In this document: piece by piece, positions 1 to 7,294 of the stretch | How the letters are laid out: every line of letters begins with the position of its first letter | Numbering within the stretch: the stretch's first letter is position 1 | The notes under the pieces: model-generated | Database searches by the model: none | What the model was told of the DNA's origin: nothing | What the model saw: only the letters and a program-made list of their open reading frames with translations | Program-made: the position numbers and the translations under genes | Source of the DNA: Aliiroseovarius sp. PrR006 | Lineage (GTDB): Bacteria > Pseudomonadota > Alphaproteobacteria > Rhodobacterales > Rhodobacteraceae | Length of the DNA: 64,000 nucleotides | NCBI RefSeq assembly: GCF_010500215.1 | Contig: NZ_JAAGOY010000004.1 | Coordinates: 1-64,000 of the forward strand | Reading direction: 5' to 3'

Positions 1-73
1 TAATACCAAACGCATGCTCAATCCCATGCATCTGAAGCACTTTTACGAACGCTTCTTCCGTGGTCATCTTCAT
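1..73 (-). CDS. xsc: Sulfoacetaldehyde acetyltransferase, N-terminus only
   Basis: Only the first 24 codons lie in the window; the gene runs off the left edge. The start MKMTTEEAFVKVLQMHGIEH matches what I recall of the N-terminus of Roseobacter Xsc, a thiamine-diphosphate enzyme that converts sulfoacetaldehyde and phosphate to acetyl phosphate and sulfite. A GGGAG ribosome site precedes the ATG. The call is supported by tauR directly upstream on the same strand and tpa 2.8 kb away, the other two hallmarks of taurine dissimilation. Confidence 0.85.
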   Translation of the reverse strand, partial: MKMTTEEAFVKVLQMHGIEHAFGI

Positions 74-150
74 TGTGACGCTCTCCCTTGAAATGGTGGT
101 AGGGCGACGTCTTCACTTCGTCCGCCCAAGCAGTTTTCCTGACTCATTTT

Positions 151-173
151 TAGGCAGAGGGATCCTTTGCCTA
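151..173. repeat. Inverted repeat between tauR and xsc
   Basis: TAGGCA and TGCCTA arms enclose a second inner pair AGG/CCT, so 9 of 11 positions pair around base 162. Read in the direction of tauR-xsc transcription the hairpin is followed by an A-run, not a T-run, so it is not an ordinary terminator for tauR. It lies about 80 bp upstream of the xsc start and could be an operator or an mRNA structure. Function unknown. Confidence 0.4.
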
Positions 174-205
174 TAGGGCCAGTTGTTTTGGCTATCTGGT
201 GCCAG
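173..205 (-). promoter_or_regulatory. Predicted TauR direct repeats upstream of xsc
   Basis: On the minus strand CTGGCCCTAT (182-173) is identical, base for base, to an element upstream of tpa. A weaker copy CTGGCACCAG starts 23 bp further upstream at 205. The proximal element ends about 100 bp before the xsc ATG, nearly the same distance as at tpa. MocR-type regulators such as TauR bind paired direct repeats about two helical turns apart. The assignment is inferred from repetition at taurine genes and from memory of a CTGGACYTAA-type TauR site. Confidence 0.5.
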
Positions 206-1670
206 ATTTAACTGTCGAAGCGATCTCGTCGGCAATCAGAGATATCCCATCGGGGATGCGCGACGCGGGAATCGAGCTGTAGGCGATCCGATAGAAGTTG
301 GTGGGCTGGTTGGGGCCGCGGAAGAACGGCGTGCCGGGTTCGATCAAGACGCCCTTGGCGTTAAGCGATGCCGCCAGTTGCCCCATGTCCACCCCTTCTG
401 GCGCACGCATCCAGAAGGCTGATCCGCCAAAAACACCGCGCCCGGCAATGCTCAGACCCGCATCGTCGATGGCTTGGTTCATCACTTCGCGCCGTTCCTG
501 ATAAGCGCTGCCCATGCGGCGGATCAGGGCGTCATAATGGCCCAAAGACAGGAAATAGGCGACGGTGCGTTGGATCAGTCCCGGCGGATGACGCAACACG
601 GCCGAGCGCAATGCGCGGGCTTCCCGGATGAAGGGTTCCGACCCGACCATGTAGCCAAGGCGCAGCCCCGGAAATAGCGATTTCGAGAAGCTGCCGACAT
701 AGATCACCCGCCCTTCGCGGTCCAAGGATTTCAGCGCGGGCGAGGGAGGCTTCAGGAACGACATTTCGAAATCATAGTCGTCTTCAACGATCACGGCGTC
801 CAGTTCCTTGGCGCGTGCCAAAAGCGCTTTGCGTCGCTCAATCGGCATGGTGGCGGTGGTCGGGCTGTGGTGACTGGGCGTCGAGAAAATGACGTCAGTG
901 CCATCGGGCAGAGCCTCGGGGGGCAGCCCATCACGATCAACCGGGATGTTGACCAGATGACAGCGGCTTTGGGTCAGAACGTCACGCAGCGAGTAATAGC
1001 AGGGATCCTCGATCGCGGCGGTGCGCCGTTGGGTCAGCAGGATCTGTGCGGCCATCCACAGGGCGTTCTGCGCGCCCAGCGTGATCAGGATTTCTTCCGG
1101 TCGGGCTAGAATGCCGCGGCGGGGAAGGATGTGGCGGGCGATGAATTCGATCAGTTGCGGGTCGTCCTGATCATAGTAGTCGCCCATCATCACTTCATGG
1201 TCCTTGTGACCAAGCGCGCGTAGGGCGCACAGGCGCCACGCGTTGTGGTCAAAGAGCTTTGGGTCAGCCTGCCCGTAAATGAAGGGATATTTCTGTTGCC
1301 GCCAGTTCTGCGGCTTCTTGGGCGTGCTGCCACCGGTAAAGTGGTTGCCGATGGCGCGATGCCAGTCGACCTTGTCCTCGCCCCGGGCGCGGGGTTGAAA
1401 GCTGGGCGGTTCTGGCGCGTTTTCCGAGACATAGAAGCCGGAGCGCCCCTTGGACGACAGATAGTCGTTCGCCTGCAGCTCGGTATAGGCCAGCGTCACG
1501 GTGATCCGACTGACCCCCAGATGGGTCGATAATTTTCGCGTCGAGGGGAGCTTTTCGCCACGGGGCAGGCGCCCAGACAGGATCGCCTCGGCGATCATTT
1601 GCTGGATCTGCGCTTGAAGGGTGCCCTGGGCATCGGGGTCCAGAAAGAATGTTTCAACAGGTGCTGCCAT
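192..1670 (-). CDS. tauR: TauR, MocR/GntR-type activator of taurine genes
   Basis: The protein has 492 residues. A GntR winged-helix domain covers about residues 10-80 (with GEKLPSTRKLSTHLGVSR) and is fused to a fold-type I aminotransferase-like domain. The putative PLP lysine lies in VGSFSKSLFPGLRLGY. This is the MocR architecture; TauR activates taurine dissimilation genes in Rhodobacter. The identification rests on this architecture plus xsc immediately downstream and tpa nearby. The ATG at 1670 has an AAGG site 8 bases upstream, and I preferred it to the GTG three codons earlier. CTGG-type repeats lie 16-38 bp upstream of this start, which fits autoregulation. Confidence 0.85.
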   Translation of the reverse strand: MAAPVETFFLDPDAQGTLQAQIQQMIAEAILSGRLPRGEKLPSTRKLSTHLGVSRITVTLAYTELQANDYLSSKGRSGFYVSENAPEPPSFQPRARGEDKVDWHRAIGNHFTGGSTPKKPQNWRQQKYPFIYGQADPKLFDHNAWRLCALRALGHKDHEVMMGDYYDQDDPQLIEFIARHILPRRGILARPEEILITLGAQNALWMAAQILLTQRRTAAIEDPCYYSLRDVLTQSRCHLVNIPVDRDGLPPEALPDGTDVIFSTPSHHSPTTATMPIERRKALLARAKELDAVIVEDDYDFEMSFLKPPSPALKSLDREGRVIYVGSFSKSLFPGLRLGYMVGSEPFIREARALRSAVLRHPPGLIQRTVAYFLSLGHYDALIRRMGSAYQERREVMNQAIDDAGLSIAGRGVFGGSAFWMRAPEGVDMGQLAASLNAKGVLIEPGTPFFRGPNQPTNFYRIAYSSIPASRIPDGISLIADEIASTVKSGTR

Positions 1671-1685
1671 AAAGGGCACCTTATA

Positions 1686-1717
1686 TTGGACTTAGTCGCG
1701 GTGCAATCTGGATATAC
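1686..1717 (+). promoter_or_regulatory. Predicted TauR direct repeats upstream of tauR
   Basis: TTGGACTTAG (1686-1695) and CTGGATATAC (1708-1717) are direct repeats exactly 22 bp apart, start to start. CTGGATATA recurs in the tpa promoter, where the pair spacing is also 22 bp. The pair sits just upstream of the tauR start and would overlap its promoter, which suggests autorepression. No gene is transcribed to the right from here, so the repeats point away from tauR. Confidence 0.5.
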
Positions 1718-1837
1718 TCAACTTCTCAAAGCGGTTTTCATAAACCTTGGTAAAGGTTTTGCGAAAACCATCCTTCCAATGCAGTGATGTTGCGATGTTT
1801 CTCATAATCCCGATGTGTCGAGTCTATGAGAAACGCC

Positions 1838-2140
1838 TTAGCGATTTGACGAGATCCACGCCGACATCAGCCCGGCATCGCGAAAGCACTCATCCGGGAC
1901 CGACCGGCGTTTGGTGCGCGCGATCCGTTCGGCATAGGCCACCTGTTTCGAGGTCGCCCGAGTGTCACGTGGCTGCACAGCGCGTGCTTTCAGGCGGGCT
2001 TGATGCTCGCCAATCCAGCCAGACAGGGCGGCGCGATCCTGTGCCACGTCTGCAGGAATTGCCGCGCCCAGCTTTGACGCAATCGCGCGGGCATAGTCCG
2101 TCTGTTTTGGCGTCGGGGGCAGGCTTCTGGGCTGGGCCAT
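1838..2140 (-). CDS. Small two-repeat protein, probably SOS-controlled
   Basis: This 100-residue protein consists of two copies of one module of about 38 residues: residues 10-47 (TPKQTDYARAIA ... SGWI) and about 62-98 (TSKQVAYAERIA ... SAWI). The shared pattern is S/T-x-KQ-x2-YA-x2-IA, then P, D and S-x-WI. Similar modules, as I recall, occur at the C-terminus of some topoisomerases, so a DNA-binding role is possible but not proven. AAAGGAA precedes the ATG. A perfect GTTC-N7-GTTC LexA box lies 29 bp upstream. It is flanked by tauR and a GNAT gene, neither obviously related. Confidence 0.65.
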   Translation of the reverse strand: MAQPRSLPPTPKQTDYARAIASKLGAAIPADVAQDRAALSGWIGEHQARLKARAVQPRDTRATSKQVAYAERIARTKRRSVPDECFRDAGLMSAWISSNR

Positions 2141-2168
2141 GGCGTGTTCCTTTGCTCACATCGAATGA

Positions 2169-2183
2169 GAACAAATATAGAAC
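2169..2183 (-). promoter_or_regulatory. LexA (SOS) box
   Basis: GAACAAATATAGAAC on the plus strand reads GTTC-N7-GTTC on the minus strand, the alphaproteobacterial LexA consensus. It lies 29 bp upstream of the two-repeat protein's ATG. The same consensus occurs at the lexA promoter in this window. Confidence 0.75.
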
Positions 2184-2232
2184 AAAATACTTAACTGTCC
2201 AGCCCCCGAGGGTCACGTAATGGTGAAACCCC

Positions 2233-2823
2233 TTATTTTCTAGGCTTTTCAAGCCGCCATGTCAGGTTTGCCCGGACGGCGGGCCATTCCGATGCGATGA
2301 TCGAGTATACGGCGGTATCGCGCAGAACCCCGTTGCCCTGATCCATATGGCTACGCAACACGCCGTCCAGCTTGGCGCCCAGCCGTTCAATCGCGGTACG
2401 GCTTTGGTGGTTCATGAAATGAGTGCGGAACTCGACCGCGATGCAGTTCAGAGTGTCGAACGCATGGGACAAGAGCAGCCGCTTGGCGTCGGTGTTCAGA
2501 GGGCTGCGCTGGACAGAACTGCGATACCAGGTCGATCCGATCTCGACCCGTTTGTTGGTGGCGTCGATATTCATGAAGGTCGTCATGCCCACGGGTGTGC
2601 CATCGGGTGTCATCACGCAGAAGGGCAACATAGATCCGGCCTTTTGCAGGGCTAGACGCCTGTTGATTTCGGCCTGCATATCTGCGGGCTTGGGGATCGA
2701 TGTGTACCACAAGCGGTGCAGCGCGCCGTCCGCGCTGGCCTCTTTCAGGGCGGGTGCGTGCTCCATATGTAGCGGAGCAAGGATCACATGATCACCGGTC
2801 AGCGTAACGGGCGAAGGCCACAT
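2233..2823 (-). CDS. GNAT acetyltransferase (RimJ/RimL type)
   Basis: A 196-residue single-domain protein. The opening VTLTGDHVILAPLHMEHAPAL is the typical first strand and helix of RimJ/RimL-like GNAT enzymes. GTPVGMTTFMNID and VEIGSTWYRSSVQRSPLNTDAKRLLLSHAF form the central sheet and acetyl-CoA region, and LNCIAVEFRTHFMNHQSRTAIERLG is the conserved C-terminal part. Family members acetylate protein N-termini or small amines; the substrate here is unknown. AAAGGA precedes the ATG. It follows the tpa terminator, so it is probably transcribed separately. Confidence 0.8.
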   Translation of the reverse strand: MWPSPVTLTGDHVILAPLHMEHAPALKEASADGALHRLWYTSIPKPADMQAEINRRLALQKAGSMLPFCVMTPDGTPVGMTTFMNIDATNKRVEIGSTWYRSSVQRSPLNTDAKRLLLSHAFDTLNCIAVEFRTHFMNHQSRTAIERLGAKLDGVLRSHMDQGNGVLRDTAVYSIIASEWPAVRANLTWRLEKPRK

Positions 2824-2846
2824 GGCAAATTCCTTTCCTGCCTCAC

Positions 2847-2879
2847 GAAAAAGGCGGCCCCGGTGACAGGGCCGCCTTT
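2847..2879 (-). terminator. Terminator after tpa
   Basis: AAAGGCGGCCC and GGGCCGCCTTT form a perfect 11-bp stem with an 8-base loop. On the minus strand it is followed by a run of T. It lies 32 bp past the tpa stop and before the GNAT start. Confidence 0.85.
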
Positions 2880-2910
2880 CAATGAACTATGATGCCAGAG
2901 CGCAGCCGTG

Positions 2911-4308
2911 TCAGCCGAAAACCTTGGTCAGGGCGTTGTCGACGGCTTCGCAAATCCGGTCGATGTCCTGCTCGGTCGCGATCAGGGCCGGGCTGAAGCA
3001 CAGCGTGTTGTTGCGGCCCGGAAGCGAACGGTTGGTCGCGCCGATGATCACACCTTGCGCGCCACAATCGGCGACCACGGCGCCGACGTCAGCTTCCGAG
3101 ACGGGTTCTTTGGTTTCGCGGTCCTTTACCAGCTCGGCACCAAGGAACAGACCCTTGCCGCGCACGTCACCGATGACAGCGTGCTTTTCAGCCAGCGCAG
3201 ACAGGTTTGCCAGCATGCGTTCACCCATCTTGGTGGTGTTCTCCAACAGGCCTTCGTCTTCGATGATGCGCAGGTTTTCCAGCGCGGCCACCGGGCCAGC
3301 GGTACAGCCGCCAAATGTCGAGATGTCGCGGAAATAGCCCATCGGGTCCGAGGCGTCTTCTTTGAACATGTCAAACACGCGCTCGGTGGTCACGCAGCAG
3401 GCAATCGCCGCATAGCCCGAGGCCACACCCTTCGCCATGGTGACGAAATCAGGCTTGATGCCGTAGTGCTGATAGCCAAACCAGGTTCCGGTACGGCCCA
3501 GACCGCAGACGACCTCGTCGATATGCAGCAGGATATCGTATTTCTCGCAGATTTCTTGCACGCGCGGCCAGTAGCCTTCGGGCGCTTCGATCACGCCACC
3601 ACCGGCGGTGATGGGCTCAAGGCACAGGGCGCCAACGGTCTCGGGACCTTCACGCAGGATGACTTCTTCAATCGCGTCAGCAGCAGCGCGGCCGAACTCG
3701 ACGCCCGACAGATGCTCAAGACCCAACTCGTGCTTGCGGTATTCCATGCAGTGCGGCACGCGGATGAAGTCCGGTGCGAAGGGACCATATTGCGCGTTGC
3801 GTTCGTCCTGACCACCTGCCGACATGGTGGCAAGGGTCGAGCCGTGATAGTCGCGGTCCCGATACAGGATCTTGGTTTTCTTGCCGCCATACTTCTTGTG
3901 CGCGATCTGGCGGATCATCTTGAAGGCTTTTTCGTTCGCTTCCGACCCCGAGTTGGTGATGTAGACGCGGCTCATGCCGGGCATCTTTTCGATCAGCTTC
4001 TCTGAGAACAGTGCGCCGGGGATCGAGCCCGCAGCGGCGGCAAAATAGTTCATCTTCACCAGCTGGTCACGCACAACATCAGCGATGGATTCGCGGCCAT
4101 AGCCAACATTCACGGTCCAGACGCCACCCGACACGGCGTCGATATACTCTTTACCGTTCTGGTCCCAGACGCGCATGCCTTTGCCTTCGACGATGATGCG
4201 CGGATCACCAGTTTCAAAGGGTTTGTGCTGGGTCAGGTGGTGCCACACATGGGCCTTGTCGGCCTCGACCACGTGGCTGATATCGTTTTCTTTGATTTGA
4301 CCGTCCAT
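2911..4308 (-). CDS. tpa: Taurine:pyruvate aminotransferase
   Basis: A 465-residue class III PLP aminotransferase. The PLP lysine is about residue 293 in DFVTMAKGVASGY, and the cofactor-binding aspartate is in LLHIDEVVCGLGRTG. NSGSEANEKAFK and YRDRDYHGSTLA are the standard PLP-phosphate motifs. Tpa transfers the amino group of taurine to pyruvate, giving sulfoacetaldehyde and alanine; Xsc then cleaves sulfoacetaldehyde. The substrate is assigned from family resemblance plus tauR and xsc nearby. The start with GGAGG six bases upstream (MDGQIKEN) is much better than the longer reading to 4548. Its promoter carries the predicted TauR repeats, and a strong terminator follows. Confidence 0.88.
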   Translation of the reverse strand: MDGQIKENDISHVVEADKAHVWHHLTQHKPFETGDPRIIVEGKGMRVWDQNGKEYIDAVSGGVWTVNVGYGRESIADVVRDQLVKMNYFAAAAGSIPGALFSEKLIEKMPGMSRVYITNSGSEANEKAFKMIRQIAHKKYGGKKTKILYRDRDYHGSTLATMSAGGQDERNAQYGPFAPDFIRVPHCMEYRKHELGLEHLSGVEFGRAAADAIEEVILREGPETVGALCLEPITAGGGVIEAPEGYWPRVQEICEKYDILLHIDEVVCGLGRTGTWFGYQHYGIKPDFVTMAKGVASGYAAIACCVTTERVFDMFKEDASDPMGYFRDISTFGGCTAGPVAALENLRIIEDEGLLENTTKMGERMLANLSALAEKHAVIGDVRGKGLFLGAELVKDRETKEPVSEADVGAVVADCGAQGVIIGATNRSLPGRNNTLCFSPALIATEQDIDRICEAVDNALTKVFG

Positions 4309-4401
4309 GACGTCCTCCGGTGCTGAAGGTTCCCCGTGCGAAGCGGGCCGTGGGAACAGAGATTCTTTGATCAAATATCTTCTCGGAAATTGGAAACGAA
4401 A

Positions 4402-4433
4402 ATAGGGCCAGCCCGCTATTAAAATATATCCAG
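4402..4433 (-). promoter_or_regulatory. Predicted TauR direct repeats upstream of tpa
   Basis: On the minus strand CTGGATATAT begins at 4433 and CTGGCCCTAT begins at 4411, exactly 22 bp apart. The first resembles the tauR-promoter element and the second is identical to the xsc-promoter element. The pair ends 93 bp before the tpa ATG. Confidence 0.6.
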
Positions 4434-4546
4434 AATTGGCGCGGAAACACGGGCCACCTGATGCCAACCGGTTAACCGCGTTTGAAATATAACACGGAAT
4501 GCCAGGGAAAGCTGGAATTCCCCGCAGGATTTGCTTAACTGCCCGC

Positions 4547-5197
4547 ATGGCTGGTCAAACTGAAATCGTGTTGAATGCAATCCTGACGTCGATTGACCGG
4601 GGCGAGTTGTCGCCCGGAGAGGCAATCGACGAAAACGCCCTGATTGCGCAGTACGAGGTGTCGCGCACACCGCTGCGCGAAGCGTTGCTGCGGCTTGAAG
4701 CGATGGGGTTGGTGGTACGCCCACCGCGAAAAGGGGCAGTTCTGTTCAAGCCCAGCTTTGAAGAGTTTCTGGCCATTCTCGAGGTGAACGCCCAACTGGA
4801 AGGGCAGGCGGCGGGGCTGGCTGCACGTCGGATCGGGCCCGAGGATGGTGCGGAGCTGATGGAAATCGTCGAGGCCTGCGAGGCCCATGCCCGCGACAAA
4901 GGGGATTGCGATCCAAACGGGTACTACGCCCTAAACCTCGCCTTCCATAAAAAGGTGGCCGAGGCTGCGGGAAACCCGTTCCTTCTGGACATGATCAAGA
5001 TGAATGGGCGCAAGCTTATTGCCTACTATCGCGCCCGCTATCGCAATCCGGGCGCGATCGCCGAAAGCGCGCGCGAGCACCGCCAGATCGCCGAGTTGAT
5101 CTTGGTCCATGACGTGGACAAGGCACGTGCTCTGATGACCGAACATGTCCTGTTCGACCGTGTGACCGTGACCGATCTGCTGGCTGCGCTTGGTTAG
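4547..5197 (+). CDS. GntR/FCD-family transcriptional regulator
   Basis: The protein has 216 residues. An N-terminal winged helix (GELSPGEAIDENALIAQYEVSRTPLREALLRLEAMGLV) is followed by an all-helical FCD ligand domain containing the metal-site histidine pattern FHKKVAEAAGN and AREHRQIAELI. FCD regulators typically repress catabolic genes and release DNA on binding a carboxylic acid or amine-derived ligand. It is divergent from tpa and convergent with the amidotransferase, with stops overlapping by 4 bp. It more likely controls the P450 module than taurine genes. An in-frame ATG at 4499 is a possible alternative start. Confidence 0.8.
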   Translation: MAGQTEIVLNAILTSIDRGELSPGEAIDENALIAQYEVSRTPLREALLRLEAMGLVVRPPRKGAVLFKPSFEEFLAILEVNAQLEGQAAGLAARRIGPEDGAELMEIVEACEAHARDKGDCDPNGYYALNLAFHKKVAEAAGNPFLLDMIKMNGRKLIAYYRARYRNPGAIAESAREHRQIAELILVHDVDKARALMTEHVLFDRVTVTDLLAALG

Positions 5198-5907
5198 GGT
5201 TTGGCTGTTGCCGCGTGTTCGAAGAACCTGACGATCCATTCCGCGAACTTCTGACCATCCGCAGATCGCGCCAGTGAGGCGCGTGCCCGTGCGATTACCT
5301 CGGCGGGTTTCTCCTCTTCCAGTTCCTCAATGAGGGCGGCGATGAAGTCTGGTGTCATTTCCGGATGGTTCTGCGTGGTGAAGACGTGATCGCCGATGTG
5401 GAAGCCGCCAATCGGGCAGCCTTCGGACGTCATAATGTTGGTCGCCCCATCGGGCATTTTGGTGACCTGTTCAATATGCGCGCCATAGAGCCGGAACTGC
5501 TGCGCATCGGCCCAAGGGGCGGGGGTGCTGATCTCCATCTCGGTCGAGCCGAAAACCCAGCCGCCCGGGTTTGTTTCAACCTTGCCGCCAAGCGCTTTGG
5601 CAATGGCCTGATGTCCGAAGCAAGCACCGAAGAGCGGTCTTTGTTGGATGTGTAGGGTGCGGATCAGCTCTGAGAGCTGATCGACCCACGCGTCGGTATC
5701 ATGGACCGACGCCGGGCTGCCGGTGATCACGAAACCATCAAAGACCTCAAGCTCTTGCGGGAAATCACCATCCTTCACGGAAAAGGCCACATAGTCCCAG
5801 TTCGGGCGCTGATGAGACAGTAGAGCCGTCCACTTCTCGCCGTCCTTCGGGTGTTGGTCGGCAAAGCTGCTTTCATCCGTGTTCGTCATCAGAATTGCGA
5901 TGCGCAT
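5194..5907 (-). CDS. Class I glutamine amidotransferase-like hydrolase
   Basis: A 237-residue GATase1 domain with an intact triad: Cys96 in FGACFGHQ, and His181 and Glu183 in NHPEM. It stands alone without a synthetase domain and resembles GMP-synthase-type amidotransferases more than PuuD by motif. In aniline degraders a GATase-like protein works with a glutamine-synthetase-like ligase, and in the Puu pathway a Cys hydrolase removes the gamma-glutamyl group. Being divergent from a P450 and ligase, it may hydrolyse a gamma-glutamyl amide here; that is inference. AAAGGG precedes the ATG. Confidence 0.75.
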   Translation of the reverse strand: MRIAILMTNTDESSFADQHPKDGEKWTALLSHQRPNWDYVAFSVKDGDFPQELEVFDGFVITGSPASVHDTDAWVDQLSELIRTLHIQQRPLFGACFGHQAIAKALGGKVETNPGGWVFGSTEMEISTPAPWADAQQFRLYGAHIEQVTKMPDGATNIMTSEGCPIGGFHIGDHVFTTQNHPEMTPDFIAALIEELEEEKPAEVIARARASLARSADGQKFAEWIVRFFEHAATAKP

Positions 5908-5993
5908 GATTTCGCCCTTTACATATTTAACATGTTCTCTAATATATTTATAGACGCGCTATATACAACAGCTAAAACGCCAGGGAGATGCGC
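5908..5993. promoter_or_regulatory. Divergent promoter of amidotransferase and P450
   Basis: An AT-rich gap of 86 bp separates two divergent genes and must hold both promoters. It contains a perfect 8-bp palindrome AACATGTT at 5929-5936 and the AT-rich stretch TAATATATTTATAG just after it. The palindrome is a candidate operator for the nearby GntR regulator, but it is short and could be chance. Confidence 0.4.
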
Positions 5994-7253
5994 ATGACCG
6001 TCTGGACGCCAAAAGATGATGGATTTGCAGATCTGTCGAGCCACGATACGTTTGTAAACGGTGCCCCGCACAACACGTTCGCACGTCTGCGCCGCGAAGA
6101 CCCGCTGAGCTGGACCGATTGGGACGGGGGCGAAGGCTTTTGGAACGTCGTGCGCCACGCTGACATCACCGAACTGAACCGGAACTACGAGCTGATGTCC
6201 TCGGCCCGCGGCATCCGGATGGAGGATCAGACTTATGAGGAATATCTGGCCCGCCGCACCTTTCAGGAAACCGATCCGCCCGAACATATGAAGACCCGCG
6301 TGATGGTGGGGAAGGCGTTCTCGCGCCCTGTCGTTGCAGGCTTCGAAGATCAAATTCGCGAGCTGTGCCATCCCATTCTGGACGCGGCGCTTGAGGCCGG
6401 AACATTTGACGCCACCAAGATGATTGCCCGTCAGCTGCCAATGATGATGCTGGGCCGGATCATCGGCACGCCGGACGAGGACCTACCGTGGCTTGTGGAA
6501 AAAGGCGACGCGCTGATTGCCAACACGGACCCGGATTTCACCGATCACGTTTTGGACAAGATGGAGACCGATGAATACCGGATGATGCCGTTCAACTCGC
6601 CTGCCGGGGCCGAGCTGTTCGACTATGCCAAGCGTCTGATCGAGGAAAAGAACCGCAAGGGCGACACCGATGGCGTGTTGCATATGATCCTGCAACCAAA
6701 TCGCGACGGGGACGTCATGCCGGAACAAGAGTTCCGCAACTTCTTCTGTCTGCTCGTCGCGGCCGGGAATGACACGACACGCTACTCGATTGCGGCTGGC
6801 ATTCAGGCGATGGCGCATCAACAGGAGTTGCTGGGACAGATGCAGGAAGGCGGTGACATCTGGGCCACGGCCCCGGACGAGATCATCCGCTGGGCCACGC
6901 CCGCGCTTTACTTCCGCCGCACCGCCACGCGCGATCATGAAATGCACGGGAAACTCATCAAGGAAGGCGACAAGGTGCTGTACTGGTGGTCATCCGCCAA
7001 CCGCGATGAAGAGGTGTTTGACGACCCCAATCGTGTGGACCTGCACCGCAGCCCCAACCGCCATATGTCCTTCGGGCAGGGCGGCCCGCATGTCTGTTTG
7101 GGCATGCATCTGGCACGGCTTGAGGTGCGGGTTCTGTTCGAAGAACTGGCGAAACGGGTGAAAATGGTGGAACCTGCCGGGGACCACAAGTTCCTGCGCT
7201 CGAATTTCGTGGGTGGGATCAAGGAATTGCCTGTCACCATGCAGGCCAAATAA
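5994..7253 (+). CDS. Cytochrome P450
   Basis: A 419-residue soluble bacterial P450 with all hallmarks: the I-helix oxygen motif AAGNDTTRYS, the ExxR motif in DEIIRW, and the heme-ligand loop FGQGGPHVCLGMHLARLE with Cys near 368. It needs electrons from a ferredoxin; a [2Fe-2S] ferredoxin gene lies 1.4 kb downstream on the same strand. No ferredoxin reductase is in the window, so one must be shared. AGGGAG six bases before 5994 decides that start over the ATG two codons earlier. The ligase gene follows after 41 bp. The substrate is unknown; see the gamma-glutamyl amine hypothesis. Confidence 0.92.
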   Translation: MTVWTPKDDGFADLSSHDTFVNGAPHNTFARLRREDPLSWTDWDGGEGFWNVVRHADITELNRNYELMSSARGIRMEDQTYEEYLARRTFQETDPPEHMKTRVMVGKAFSRPVVAGFEDQIRELCHPILDAALEAGTFDATKMIARQLPMMMLGRIIGTPDEDLPWLVEKGDALIANTDPDFTDHVLDKMETDEYRMMPFNSPAGAELFDYAKRLIEEKNRKGDTDGVLHMILQPNRDGDVMPEQEFRNFFCLLVAAGNDTTRYSIAAGIQAMAHQQELLGQMQEGGDIWATAPDEIIRWATPALYFRRTATRDHEMHGKLIKEGDKVLYWWSSANRDEEVFDDPNRVDLHRSPNRHMSFGQGGPHVCLGMHLARLEVRVLFEELAKRVKMVEPAGDHKFLRSNFVGGIKELPVTMQAK

Positions 7254-7294
7254 CCCCAAATGGGGCGACCCGGATCACCGGGCAGGGAGGATAC

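Noticed and set aside
151-173. Palindrome as the tauR terminator
   Set aside because: In the transcribed direction it is followed by A, not T.
2908-4005. Long open frame opposite tpa (365 codons)
   Set aside because: It lies fully antisense to a clear aminotransferase with PLP motifs; long antisense frames are common in GC-rich coding DNA.
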